This document shows positions 9,531 to 17,998 of a DNA stretch of 64,000 bases, piece after piece. Made by a program: the position numbers and the translations under genes. The notes under the pieces are model-generated. The model was not told where the DNA came from. It made no database searches and saw only the letters and a list, made by a program, of their open reading frames with translations. Location: assembly GCF_900637195.1 (NCBI RefSeq), contig NZ_LR134356.1, positions 2,852,001-2,916,000 of the forward strand, given 5' to 3'. Within the stretch, counting starts at the first letter, position 1. Each line of letters opens with the position of its first letter. The DNA is from Mycolicibacterium aurum. Its GTDB lineage: Bacteria; Actinomycetota; Actinomycetes; Mycobacteriales; Mycobacteriaceae.

Positions 9531-10585
9531 GTACCGACGGCATTTATTTCGACCCGATGTGGGATGTCCGGATGACGGACACCTCGCTGCGCGACGGCAG
9601 CCACCATAAGCGTCACCAGTTCACTCTCGATGAGGTCGGTTCTATCGTCGCCGCCCTCGATACCGCGGGTGTGCCGGTCATCGAGGTGACCCACGGCGAC
9701 GGATTGGGTGGGTCGAGCTTCAACTACGGGTTTTCCAAGACCCCGGAGCAGGAGCTCATCAAGCTGGCCGCGGAGACGGCCAAGGAATCCAAGATCGCGT
9801 TCCTGATGCTGCCGGGGGTGGGCACCAAGGAAGACATCAAGGAAGCCCAGAACAACGGCGGTTCGATCTGCCGGATCGCCACCCACTGCACCGAGGCCGA
9901 TGTCTCCATCCAGCATTTCGGCCTGGCCCGTGAACTGGGTCTGGAGACGGTCGGGTTTCTGATGATGAGCCACACCATCTCCCCGGAGAAGCTGGCTGCC
10001 CAGGCCCGGATCATGGCCGATGCGGGTTGTCAGTGTGTGTATGTCGTGGACTCTGCGGGTGCGCTGGTGCTCGAGGGTGTCGCCGACAGGGTCAGTGCGT
10101 TGGTGGCCGAGCTCGGCGATGACGCCCAAGTGGGCTTCCACGGGCACGAGAACCTGGGCCTGGGGGTGGCCAACAGCATCGAGGCGGTCCGCGCGGGTGC
10201 CAAGCAGATCGACGGGTCGTGCCGGCGCTTCGGTGCCGGGGCAGGAAATGCGCCGGTCGAGGCGCTGATCGGGGTGTTCGACAAGATCGGTGTCAAGACC
10301 GGGATCGATTTCTTCGACATCGCCGATGCCGCCGAAGAGGTCGTCGCTCCGGCGATGCCGGCCGAGTGCCTGCTGGACCGCAATGCCCTGATCATGGGCT
10401 ACTCCGGGGTGTATTCCAGCTTCCTCAAACACGCCATCCGTCAATCCGAACGCTACGGCGTGCCCGCCCACCAACTGCTCCACCGCGCCGGCCAACGCAA
10501 ACTCATCGGCGGCCAGGAAGACCAACTCATCGACATCGCACTGGAAATCAAACGCGAACAAGAAACCACCGCGACACCCGGTTAG
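9527..10585 (+). CDS. 4-hydroxy-2-oxovalerate/2-oxohexanoate aldolase (HsaF/BphI-like)
   Basis: 352-aa TIM-barrel, divalent-metal-dependent pyruvate aldolase. The N-terminal signature [17 protein letters not shown] carries the catalytic Arg and metal-binding Asp, and [11 protein letters not shown] supplies the two metal-binding histidines. The C-terminal DmpG-type communication domain ([13 protein letters not shown]) that docks the dehydrogenase is present. It starts inside the stop of the dehydrogenase gene, so the two are translationally coupled. The reaction yields pyruvate plus acetaldehyde or propanal, the last step of meta-cleavage degradation. The final 170 bp are richer in C-ending codons than the rest; I draw no conclusion from that. 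Confidence 0.94.
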   Translation: MSTDGIYFDPMWDVRMTDTSLRDGSHHKRHQFTLDEVGSIVAALDTAGVPVIEVTHGDGLGGSSFNYGFSKTPEQELIKLAAETAKESKIAFLMLPGVGTKEDIKEAQNNGGSICRIATHCTEADVSIQHFGLARELGLETVGFLMMSHTISPEKLAAQARIMADAGCQCVYVVDSAGALVLEGVADRVSALVAELGDDAQVGFHGHENLGLGVANSIEAVRAGAKQIDGSCRRFGAGAGNAPVEALIGVFDKIGVKTGIDFFDIADAAEEVVAPAMPAECLLDRNALIMGYSGVYSSFLKHAIRQSERYGVPAHQLLHRAGQRKLIGGQEDQLIDIALEIKREQETTATPG

Positions 10586-10595
10586 CGATCGCGAG

Positions 10596-11237
10596 TCACG
10601 TGGTCGGTGACAGTCGGCTCGTCATCAGATCCGCTGCGGTACGGGCCAATCGGTCCTGGAGCTCGGCAACGGTGGCGCGCCCATGTATGACGGACAGGGC
10701 GTTGATCACCCAGCAGTCGCCGAACAGGCTGCCGATGTCCTGCTGCAGTCGAGGGGAGATGTCGGACCTGTCGAGCCCCGAGAACACCATGCTCAGTGCC
10801 TCACGGACATGATCGGTATTCGCGGCGGCGGTGTGGTCCGCGCAAAGGTACGCACGACATACAGCCTGGGCAAAGGGCGTTGCTGCACAGAGAGATTCAG
10901 TCATCCGGTAGATGACCCGCCGCAACCGTTCGGTGGGGTCGGCGATCGGGGCCAGCTCTGCGCGTATTGCCAGGTCGTTTGCCACTATCCAGCGGTGGAA
11001 ACACGCGACCAGTAGGTCATCCTTCGATGAAAAGTAGTGATAGATGGTGCTTGTCGAGACACCGGCGTCCTCTGCGACCAGTCGAAGTTGGACGGCGTCG
11101 TAGCCATCGGCAGCGAGGGTCACTGCGGCGCTCACGATTCTGTGCCGACGTTGATGCCGTCCGGCGCTGAGGTCGCGCACGTGCCGTGGATCGTCGCCCC
11201 TGCTCCACAAGCCGGCCACGTCCTTGATGTACGGCAC
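10596..11237 (-). CDS. TetR-family regulator, KstR-like
   Basis: 213-aa regulator with an N-terminal TetR helix-turn-helix at about residues 33-80 (IVSAAVTLAADGYDAVQLRLVAEDAGV, then STIYHYFSSKDDLL) and a helical ligand-binding domain. The segment PFAQAVCRAYLCADHTAAAN is close in pattern to the KstR cholesterol regulator as I remember it. It is convergent with the aldolase gene and divergent from the SnoaL/epimerase pair. An inverted repeat at 11279-11304 between the divergent genes is a likely binding site. The ligand is probably a CoA ester of a ring-degradation intermediate, by analogy only. Confidence 0.88.
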   Translation of the reverse strand: MPYIKDVAGLWSRGDDPRHVRDLSAGRHQRRHRIVSAAVTLAADGYDAVQLRLVAEDAGVSTSTIYHYFSSKDDLLVACFHRWIVANDLAIRAELAPIADPTERLRRVIYRMTESLCAATPFAQAVCRAYLCADHTAAANTDHVREALSMVFSGLDRSDISPRLQQDIGSLFGDCWVINALSVIHGRATVAELQDRLARTAADLMTSRLSPTT

Positions 11238-11278
11238 GGTTGATTCCTCTGCAAGACGATGTCGTCACGAGGCTATGG

Positions 11279-11304
11279 GCGTCAGCCCACAGCCGTGCTG
11301 ACGC
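11279..11304. promoter_or_regulatory. Inverted repeat between TetR and SnoaL genes, candidate TetR operator
   Basis: GCGTCAGC (11279-11286) and GCTGACGC (11297-11304) are perfect inverted arms separated by 10 bp. The site lies 42 bp before the TetR start and 181 bp before the SnoaL start, in a 247-bp divergent intergenic region. Autoregulation of the TetR gene is the simplest reading. Confidence 0.5.
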
Positions 11305-11484
11305 TTCTCGACCAGCGGGACGGTGACGGTTCTCGCCTGCGTCTGCGCGAGTGGCGTCGGGTGCAGGCATAGTCGCGTCGCATCCCGGCCAGTGGGCGAA
11401 CCAGCCGCCGTGGCGAACCGGCTTCGGCAGAATCAGCAGACAACGATGTCCGGCGAAACGACGAGGAGCCTGGGGGAGCGGCAC

Positions 11485-11925
11485 ATGGCGAACGAGCGGT
11501 CAGATCGGTTCAGCGACGAGCGAGACATCCAGAGGGCACTGATCACGTTCGCGCGTGCGATGGACGACCGTGACTGGATCGCCTTGTCGGAGATCCTCTC
11601 CGACAACGCCGTCGGCGATTTCGGCACGGGTCGACTGGAAGGATGCGCGGCCATCATCGAGTTGATCCGAGGATTTCTGGACAACTGTGGCGTTACCCAG
11701 CACCTGATCGGCAACGTCCTGGTCGACGTCGACGGCGACCATGCCACAAGTCGTGCGTACGTGCAGGATCTACATTTGTCGCGCAGCAATCCGGACGTGA
11801 CCTTTCACACGCTCGGCGACTACCACGACCGATGGGAACGTCGCGGGGGACGCTGGCGCTTGGTCCAGCGCATCAAGGACAACCGCGCCACGGTGGGATC
11901 GCTCGAGGTTTTCGCCGCCAGGTGA
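11485..11925 (+). CDS. SnoaL-like / NTF2-fold protein
   Basis: 146-aa single-domain protein of the SnoaL-like alpha+beta cone-fold family. It contains DERDIQRALITFARAMDDRD, LSDNAVGDFGTGRLEG and the C-terminal RWERRGGRWRLVQRIKDN, the standard start and end of this fold. Such proteins act as isomerases, hydratases or dehydratases on cyclic substrates; a conserved His/Asp active site cannot be assigned with confidence. ATG 11485 is preceded by GGGGGAG. It sits 35 bp before the epimerase gene and is likely co-transcribed with it, divergent from the TetR regulator. Confidence 0.82.
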   Translation: MANERSDRFSDERDIQRALITFARAMDDRDWIALSEILSDNAVGDFGTGRLEGCAAIIELIRGFLDNCGVTQHLIGNVLVDVDGDHATSRAYVQDLHLSRSNPDVTFHTLGDYHDRWERRGGRWRLVQRIKDNRATVGSLEVFAAR

Positions 11926-11959
11926 CTTGTTCGGCGCAGGAAGGCACAACAGGAGATCC

Positions 11960-13405
11960 ATGACGACGAAGCGCACTCGTGTGTTCCTCACCGGCGCCGC
12001 GGGCAACTGGGGCCGGTTCACTCTGGACGAGTTTCGTTCCCGGGCAGACAGGTTCGACGTCATCGCACTGGTGTTGCCAACTCCAGGCGACATGTCGGCG
12101 ATACGCCAATACGAGGAGATGCCCAACCTCGAGGTGCGCTTCGGTGATCTCACCGACTATTCGGCGGTCGAACAATGCGTCAGGGGAGCGGACTTCGTCG
12201 TCCATCTGGGCGGGATCGTCTCACCGGTCGGTGACGACAACCCCGAGCTGGCCCATCGCGTGAACGTCGGCAGTATGCGCAACATCGTGCGAGCCGTACT
12301 CGCGCAGCCGGACCCGTCGGCCATCGGGGTCGTCGGCGTCGGCACCATAGCCCAGACCGGCGATCGCAACCCGCCCCACCACTGGGGCCGGATCGGCGAT
12401 CCATTGCGGTGTGCACATTTCGACGGTTACGGGCAGAGCAAGATTGTCGCCGAGAAGGTTCTCGTCGACTCGGGTCTGCCCAAATGGGTCTGGCTGCGAC
12501 AGACGGGCATCTTTCATCCAGGGATGCTGGCCATCCGTGATCCGATCATGACCCACTCGCCGTTCGGCGGGGTCATGGAGTGGGTTTCGGCCCAGGACTC
12601 GGCACGCTTGGTGGCCAACCTCTGCGAGGACGATGTCGCATCGGAGGTGTGGTGCAACATGTTCAACATCGGCGGCGGTGAGCAGTGGCGGCTGACGAAC
12701 TGGGAACTGCAGACGCGCATCTCGGCAGCTATAGGTGTCCGTGACGTTCGCAAGTGGTATGACCGCGACTGGTTCGCGACCAAGAACTTCCACGGCCAGT
12801 GGTACACCGACTCAGATGACCTCCAAGCGCTGGTCCCGTTTCGCGCCGACACATTCGATGCCGCACTCGCGAGCGCGGTGGCGAAGAACCCGTCGCTGAA
12901 GATGGCGGGCCTCATGCCACCCTGGGTCGTCAAGAACCTCTTCCTCAAACCCCTCACCGTGAAACCGCGGGGCACGATGGCGTTCGTCAGAGATAACGAC
13001 GAGGCCAAGATCAAAGCCTACTTCGGGTCCCGCCGAGAGTGGGCGGAGATCGGGGATTGGAGCACGTTCTGGCCGCCGCGACCGAGCCGGGTCCCTTCGC
13101 TGCTGGATCACGGCTACGACGAAGCCAAGGATCCGGCGGAATGGACTGCCGCCGACTACGCGGCGGCCGCGGACTTTCGCGGCGGAGAACTGGTATCGAC
13201 CGAGGCGGATGCCGGCGACGTCGCCGCTCGCCTGAAATGGCGGTGCGCGGATGGGCACGAGTTCACCGGTAGCCCAAGGCTTGTGCTGTGCGGTGGGCAC
13301 TGGTGTCCGCAGTGTGTATGCGACACCGCCGACTTTCCACGGCAGGCTGCGCGCAATCGCTTCCTTGCTCAGCTCGAAGTGTACGGCAGCGTCGTCGGAG
13401 CGTGA
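11960..13405 (+). CDS. NAD-dependent epimerase/dehydratase with C-terminal zinc-ribbon-like domain
   Basis: 481-aa extended SDR. The cofactor loop is TGAAGNWG (11-18) and the catalytic pair is Y157-x3-K161 (GYGQSK). After about residue 300 the protein departs from ordinary epimerases. A PPWVVK..FLKPLTVKPRG region is followed at the C-terminus by C429-x3-H433 and C444-x2-H447-x-C449-x2-C452 (GHWCPQC), a treble-clef-like metal-binding pattern. The start at ATG 11960 has AGGAG at 11951-11955. It follows the SnoaL-like gene and probably acts on the same hydroxylated ring compound. The zinc-like tail is unusual for this family and may bind nucleic acid or a partner, or be structural. Confidence 0.85.
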   Translation: MTTKRTRVFLTGAAGNWGRFTLDEFRSRADRFDVIALVLPTPGDMSAIRQYEEMPNLEVRFGDLTDYSAVEQCVRGADFVVHLGGIVSPVGDDNPELAHRVNVGSMRNIVRAVLAQPDPSAIGVVGVGTIAQTGDRNPPHHWGRIGDPLRCAHFDGYGQSKIVAEKVLVDSGLPKWVWLRQTGIFHPGMLAIRDPIMTHSPFGGVMEWVSAQDSARLVANLCEDDVASEVWCNMFNIGGGEQWRLTNWELQTRISAAIGVRDVRKWYDRDWFATKNFHGQWYTDSDDLQALVPFRADTFDAALASAVAKNPSLKMAGLMPPWVVKNLFLKPLTVKPRGTMAFVRDNDEAKIKAYFGSRREWAEIGDWSTFWPPRPSRVPSLLDHGYDEAKDPAEWTAADYAAAADFRGGELVSTEADAGDVAARLKWRCADGHEFTGSPRLVLCGGHWCPQCVCDTADFPRQAARNRFLAQLEVYGSVVGA

Positions 13406-13553
13406 AGCAGCGCGTGCGCATCGTGTCGGTCTACCCGCAGCGGCGTGACATGGCCGCAGTTGTACTCCCGTTCGGTGAAGCGGGACGGTATCTGTCGGAG
13501 TTGATGGCGCGAGATGGCCGTCATCGGACGCCACGATGTCCAGGAGATGCGCG

Positions 13554-14843
13554 ATGACGGATGTAGCGCAGGGTTCGGTCGGGCTGCGCCGAGTGGCATT
13601 CTCCAGCCTGCTGGGGACGGCCATCGAGTTCTACGACTTCCTCGTCTACGGCACGATGAGCGCGCTGGTGTTCGGATTGGTGTTCTTTCCGGAATCCAAC
13701 CCTGCGGTGGGCACCATCGCCGCCTTCGGCACTCTGGCGGCAGGCTACGTGGCGAGGCCGGTCGGTGGAATCCTGTTCGGGCACTTCGGCGACCGCTTGG
13801 GACGCAAGTCGATGCTGGTGCTGACGATGGTGCTCATGGGATCGGCCAGTTTTCTCATCGGGCTCTTGCCGTCCTACGCATCGATCGGTGTTGCTGCTCC
13901 GGTGCTGCTCATCACGCTGCGTGTCATCCAGGGCGTCGCGATCGGAGGGGAGTGGGGCGGAGCCACCCTGATGGTGACCGAACACGCCGAAGCCCATCGA
14001 AGAGGGTTCTGGAACGGTGTCATGCAGATGGGGTCGTCGATCGGCTCACTGCTCTCGGTCGCGGTGGTCACCGCGATCACCCTGCTCCCCGACGACGATT
14101 TCTTGTCCTGGGGTTGGCGCGTGCCGTTCCTGGTCAGCTTGCTGCTGCTCGCGATCGGGATCTACGTCCGCGTGTCCATCACCGAAAGCCCGGTTTTCGA
14201 GGCGGCGAAGAATGACAGATCCGAGAGCAGACCATCGCTGCCGCTCGTCGAGATCCTGCGCACGCCGCGCACGCTGGTTCTCGCGTGCGCGGTGGGCATC
14301 GGGCCGTTCGCTCTGACGGCCCTCATCAGTACCTACATGATCAGCTACGCGACGGCAATCGGTTATCACCGGACCGATGTGATGACCGCGCTGATATTCA
14401 CGTCTTTGACGGGGCTGATCGCGATCCCACTGTTCTCGGCGGTGTCTGATTACGTGGGCCGTCGCCTGGTGATCGTCAGCGGCGCAATCGGCATCATGCT
14501 TTACGCGTGGCCGTTCTACGCCCTGGTCGATATGCGGTCACAGACTTACCTGATTGCGGCGATGGTGATCGCGCAGGTGATTCAATCCATGATGTACGCA
14601 CCGCTCGGCGCCCTGTTCTCCGAGATGTTCGGCACGGCGGTTCGCTACACGGGTGCATCGATGGGCTACCAATTCGCGGCACTGTTGGGGGCAGGCTTCA
14701 CGCCGCTGATCGCGAGCAGCCTTCACGCTCACGATGTCTCGCGAACACCTCTGGTAGCGCTGGCTGCAGTGTGCGGACTGGTCACCGTCGTTGCCGTGTG
14801 GCGGCTCAGCGAAACCCGCGGTACAGACCTGACAACGGTGTAG
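13554..14843 (+). CDS. MFS transporter, metabolite:H+ symporter (MHS) family
   Basis: 429-aa membrane protein with about 12 transmembrane segments. The MHS/shikimate-ProP type signature is clear: GTAIEFYDFLVYG in helix 1, RPVGGILFGHFGDRLGRKSML in the loop 2-3 region, and GGEWGGATLM. Family members import carboxylates such as shikimate, dicarboxylates, betaines and aromatic acids using the proton gradient. ATG 13554 has AGGAG eight bases upstream. It ends 92 bp before the FadR-type regulator gene and is a plausible importer for the acid-sugar operon, though it could also serve the cluster upstream. Confidence 0.92.
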   Translation: MTDVAQGSVGLRRVAFSSLLGTAIEFYDFLVYGTMSALVFGLVFFPESNPAVGTIAAFGTLAAGYVARPVGGILFGHFGDRLGRKSMLVLTMVLMGSASFLIGLLPSYASIGVAAPVLLITLRVIQGVAIGGEWGGATLMVTEHAEAHRRGFWNGVMQMGSSIGSLLSVAVVTAITLLPDDDFLSWGWRVPFLVSLLLLAIGIYVRVSITESPVFEAAKNDRSESRPSLPLVEILRTPRTLVLACAVGIGPFALTALISTYMISYATAIGYHRTDVMTALIFTSLTGLIAIPLFSAVSDYVGRRLVIVSGAIGIMLYAWPFYALVDMRSQTYLIAAMVIAQVIQSMMYAPLGALFSEMFGTAVRYTGASMGYQFAALLGAGFTPLIASSLHAHDVSRTPLVALAAVCGLVTVVAVWRLSETRGTDLTTV

Positions 14844-14885
14844 AGGACCGTTGCTTGACAGTAGCTGTGCTCTCCGTCACTCTAG

Positions 14886-14907
14886 AGACATCAGACGTCT
14901 GATGTCT
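14886..14907. promoter_or_regulatory. 22-bp perfect palindrome, likely FadR/GntR operator
   Basis: AGACATCAGAC (14886-14896) is followed directly by its exact reverse complement GTCTGATGTCT (14897-14907). It lies 28 bp before the GTG start of the FadR-type gene, with a TTGACA box at 14855-14860 as a possible -35 element. FadR-subfamily GntR proteins typically bind such short palindromes over their own promoter, so autoregulation of this operon is likely. Confidence 0.75.
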
Positions 14908-14935
14908 GCATGAGGTGTCAGGAGGGAGTAGGGCT

Positions 14936-15667
14936 GTGGCGTTGCCCGAAGAGCTTGCGGACATGCTGCTGGGGTCGATTGTGGACGGGCAGTTCCCGAG
15001 CGAGTCGGTCCTTCCCTCCGAAGGGGAGCTGGCCCAGAAGTATGGGATGAGCCGCCTGACTGTCCGTGAGGCGGTGCGCATCCTACGTTCGCAGAACATC
15101 GTCTCCATCCATCGTGGTCGCGGCACCTTCATCAACCCACCGCAGGCGTGGAGGTCTCTTGCCGCCGTCGTCCGCATCGAGGAACGCCGGTCACCCTCCG
15201 GCGGAGTGTCGAGACGCCTGATCGAAGCCAGGCGGATGGTCGAGATCGGCGCAGCGCAACTCGCTGCCGTCCATCGGTCGAAGGAAGATCTTGAGTCGCT
15301 GGCCGCCAGCATCGAAGAAATGCGGCTGGCGAACAGGCAGAGCCAGGTGGAACTGTTCGTCGAGGCGGACATCGCCTTTCACGACGTGATCATGCACGCG
15401 ACGGCAAACATGTTCATCCCGTTCATGTTTGAACCATTCGGCCACCTGCTGATCGAGGCCCGCACGGAGACCTCGGCGATCCCTGAGATTCAGGTGAACG
15501 CCATTGCCATGCACGAAGCGATCCTCGAGGCACTCATCTCGGGAGACCCGAAGAAGAGTCGCGACGCGATGGAGGCGCACATGGACCAGACCGAGAACGA
15601 CTTGCGCCGGTATGTCATTGATGCCGATCAGCCTGCAGCACAGGGTGCGAACCGCGACGCCCCATGA
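14936..15667 (+). CDS. GntR-family regulator, FadR subfamily (FCD domain)
   Basis: 243-aa regulator. The N-terminal winged helix-turn-helix has PSESVLPSEGELAQKYGMSR then LTVREAVRILRSQNIVSIHRGRGTF, and the rest is an all-helical FCD ligand-binding domain (metal/effector pocket with D-x3-H type residues around ADIAFHDVIMHAT). GTG 14936 is preceded by AGGAGGGA at 14920-14927. It heads the operon that runs through the SDR, kinase and dehydrogenase genes, and a perfect palindrome overlaps its promoter. The likely effector is the operon substrate or an acid-sugar intermediate. Confidence 0.9.
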   Translation: MALPEELADMLLGSIVDGQFPSESVLPSEGELAQKYGMSRLTVREAVRILRSQNIVSIHRGRGTFINPPQAWRSLAAVVRIEERRSPSGGVSRRLIEARRMVEIGAAQLAAVHRSKEDLESLAASIEEMRLANRQSQVELFVEADIAFHDVIMHATANMFIPFMFEPFGHLLIEARTETSAIPEIQVNAIAMHEAILEALISGDPKKSRDAMEAHMDQTENDLRRYVIDADQPAAQGANRDAP

Positions 15668-15695
15668 GAACTATCGACCGAAAGGCGACCCGACC

Positions 15696-16466
15696 ATGAG
15701 CCCAACACTGCCCGCCGAACGGACCGCCGTCATCACCGGCGGCGCATCGCCGCGAGGCATCGGCCGCGCGACCGCCGACCGGCTGGCCCGTGACGGGTGG
15801 TCCGTGGCAATCGTGGACATCGACGAAGCTGCTGCCACACGCACAGCCGAAGAGCTGGCCGACAGGCACTCGGTGTCCACGCTCGGTGTGGGAGCCGATG
15901 TCGCCGAAGAGGATTCGGTTCACGCTGCGGTGGTTCGGATCGAGTCGGCCCTGCCGCCCATCATCGGGCTCGCCAACATTGCCGGGGTCAGTTCACCGAC
16001 GGAGTTCCTGGACGTCACGCCGGCGGAGTGGGACCGAGTATTCAACGTCAACATGCGCGGTACGTTCCTCGTCACCCAGCGGGTGCTGCCCGCCATGATC
16101 GCCGCCGAGGTCGGCCGCATCGTCAGCGTCTCGTCCATCTCGGCCCAACGTGGTGGCGGGACGTATTCCAAGGTGGCCTACAGCGCGTCCAAGGCGGCAG
16201 TCATCGGGTTCTCCCGCGCCCTGGCGCGGGAGATGGGTCCGCACAACATCACGGTCAATTCCGTTGCGCCCGGACCGATCGACACCGACATCATGGGCGG
16301 AACCCTGACCGACGAGCGCAAGGCGCAGATGAGCGCCGACATCCCGCTGGGGCGGGTCGGCACCGTCGAGGAGGTCGCCGCCCTGATGGCCTTCCTGATG
16401 AGCGAGGACGCCGGCTTCATCACCGCGGCCACCTACGACATCAACGGCGGACTGCAGATGTCGTGA
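15696..16466 (+). CDS. SDR dehydrogenase of the acid-sugar operon
   Basis: 256-aa classical SDR with TGGASPRGIG (cofactor loop, 14-23), NIAG (about 94-97), S146, and catalytic Y162-x3-K166 (YSASK). The C-terminus ITAATYDINGGLQMS is typical of the 3-oxoacyl-ACP reductase-like group. It starts 28 bp after the FadR-type gene, and the kinase reading frame begins about 30 bp after its stop, so it is in one operon. In related four-carbon acid-sugar pathways a dehydrogenase makes the 3-oxo acid that the kinase phosphorylates; this SDR or the later HIBADH-like enzyme could do that. Confidence 0.9.
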   Translation: MSPTLPAERTAVITGGASPRGIGRATADRLARDGWSVAIVDIDEAAATRTAEELADRHSVSTLGVGADVAEEDSVHAAVVRIESALPPIIGLANIAGVSSPTEFLDVTPAEWDRVFNVNMRGTFLVTQRVLPAMIAAEVGRIVSVSSISAQRGGGTYSKVAYSASKAAVIGFSRALAREMGPHNITVNSVAPGPIDTDIMGGTLTDERKAQMSADIPLGRVGTVEEVAALMAFLMSEDAGFITAATYDINGGLQMS

Positions 16467-16629
16467 CACTGTTTCACCCATTCGAGGAGTTCGGATCATC
16501 GCGAAAAATACCGACACCCACGGCCCATCAGCCGAGCACATTCTTGCCACGGCACCACCCCTGAGGCGGGAACCAGCTGCACGAGAACAGATCCGGACAG
16601 TCAACGCGGCTACCGGCCGCCGTATCGCG

Positions 16630-17955
16630 GTGCTCGACGACGATCCCACAGGATCGCAGACCGTGCACGACGTCAGCGTCGTCACCGTGTTCGAAGACGA
16701 CGAGTACGCCGCCGGTCTGGCCGAGCCGGGATCGACGTGCTTCATCCTGACCAACACCCGCAGCCTCTCGGAGAGCACCGCCGTCGAGGTGAACACCGAT
16801 GTCTCAGCGAGCCTGTACGCACTCGGCCAGACTTTCGGCGGTCCCATGGAAGTCGTGAGTCGAGGCGATTCCACGCTGCGCGGCCACATCATCGCCGAGA
16901 TCCGCGCGATCGACGCCACCCGTCGCCGTGTGACGGGGGCCGGCTTCGACGGCATCTTGTTGATACCGGCCTATTTCGAGGCGGGCCGGTTCACCGCCGG
17001 GGACATCCACTGGGCGAGCGTGGGCGGGACTCCAACCCCAGTCGGTGACACGGAGTTCGCTCAGGACGCGACCTTCGGATACACGTCGTCGACCTTGCGG
17101 GACTTCGTCGCTGAGAAGAGTGGGGGCACCATCACCGCGGACGAGGTGCACAGCATCACCCTCGACGATATCCGGATCGGCGGGCCACAGAAGGTTGCCG
17201 AGATTCTGCACGGGGTCACCGGAGGTGCATTCGTGGTGGTCAACGCCACCGATTACGCTGACCTGGAGATTGTGGTTCTCGGGTTGCTTGAGGTCCAGGC
17301 GCAGGGGCGCAGTTTCGGTTACCGCTCCGGACCGTCGTTCGTCAGGGCGCTCGCGGGTCTGGATCCACAGGAACCGCTTTCCGCGCAACAGATTTGGCCT
17401 GCCGGCAACCCCGGCGGTCACGGCCTGGTCGTCGTTGGCTCGCACGTGGGCCTGACGAGCAGGCAGGTGGTCAAGGCGCAGGAGCGCGGCGGGATGGCTG
17501 AAGCGGAATTGCACGTACCCGCACTGATCGACGCCGACAGTCGGGACGAACATGTCGCCGAGGTCGCGCGCCACGTCATCGACGCGCTGGCGACCTCCGA
17601 TGTCCTACTGTTCACCAGCCGGACCCTGATGCGCGGCGGCGATGCCGACGACAGTCTGGCCATCGCGCGGACGGTGTCCACCGCTGTCATCGACGTCGTC
17701 CGCGCCTCGCTCGCCGCGCGGCCCGCATGGATCGTCGCCAAGGGCGGAATCACCTCTCACGATGTCGCGGTCCGCGGACTCGGCATCCGGCGCGCAGAGG
17801 TCATCGGTCAGCTGTTCCCCGGCATCGTGTCGGTCTTTCGTCCCATCGAGGCGGCACCTGAAGCTGTCGGCATCCCGTACGTGGTGTTCGCCGGGAACGT
17901 CGGTGACGACGACACCCTCGCCGATGTCGTGGACCTGTTCGCCGGGCGGCGATGA
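16630..17955 (+). CDS. Four-carbon acid sugar kinase family protein (OtnK-like, DUF1537)
   Basis: 441 aa from the GTG at 16630. The conserved DDDPTGSQTVHDV motif is at the very start, and SRGDSTLRGH (substrate region), a central GSHVGLTSRQ and the C-terminal AKGGITSHDVAVRGL (ATP-binding domain) are present. Members phosphorylate 3-oxo-tetronates in threonate/erythronate catabolism. In the same frame the 44 codons before 16630 (from about 16498) look coding, with an SAEHILATAPP segment like the usual N-terminus of the family, but contain no ATG, GTG or TTG. A GAGGAG at 16484-16489 points to an ATC at 16495 or 16498 as the real or decayed start. Without those residues the first beta-strand would be cut. 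Confidence 0.85.
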   Translation: MLDDDPTGSQTVHDVSVVTVFEDDEYAAGLAEPGSTCFILTNTRSLSESTAVEVNTDVSASLYALGQTFGGPMEVVSRGDSTLRGHIIAEIRAIDATRRRVTGAGFDGILLIPAYFEAGRFTAGDIHWASVGGTPTPVGDTEFAQDATFGYTSSTLRDFVAEKSGGTITADEVHSITLDDIRIGGPQKVAEILHGVTGGAFVVVNATDYADLEIVVLGLLEVQAQGRSFGYRSGPSFVRALAGLDPQEPLSAQQIWPAGNPGGHGLVVVGSHVGLTSRQVVKAQERGGMAEAELHVPALIDADSRDEHVAEVARHVIDALATSDVLLFTSRTLMRGGDADDSLAIARTVSTAVIDVVRASLAARPAWIVAKGGITSHDVAVRGLGIRRAEVIGQLFPGIVSVFRPIEAAPEAVGIPYVVFAGNVGDDDTLADVVDLFAGRR

Positions 17956-17998
17956 CGACCCCGTGTGCACCACCACCCCGTATGAGAAGGAAGCTGAA

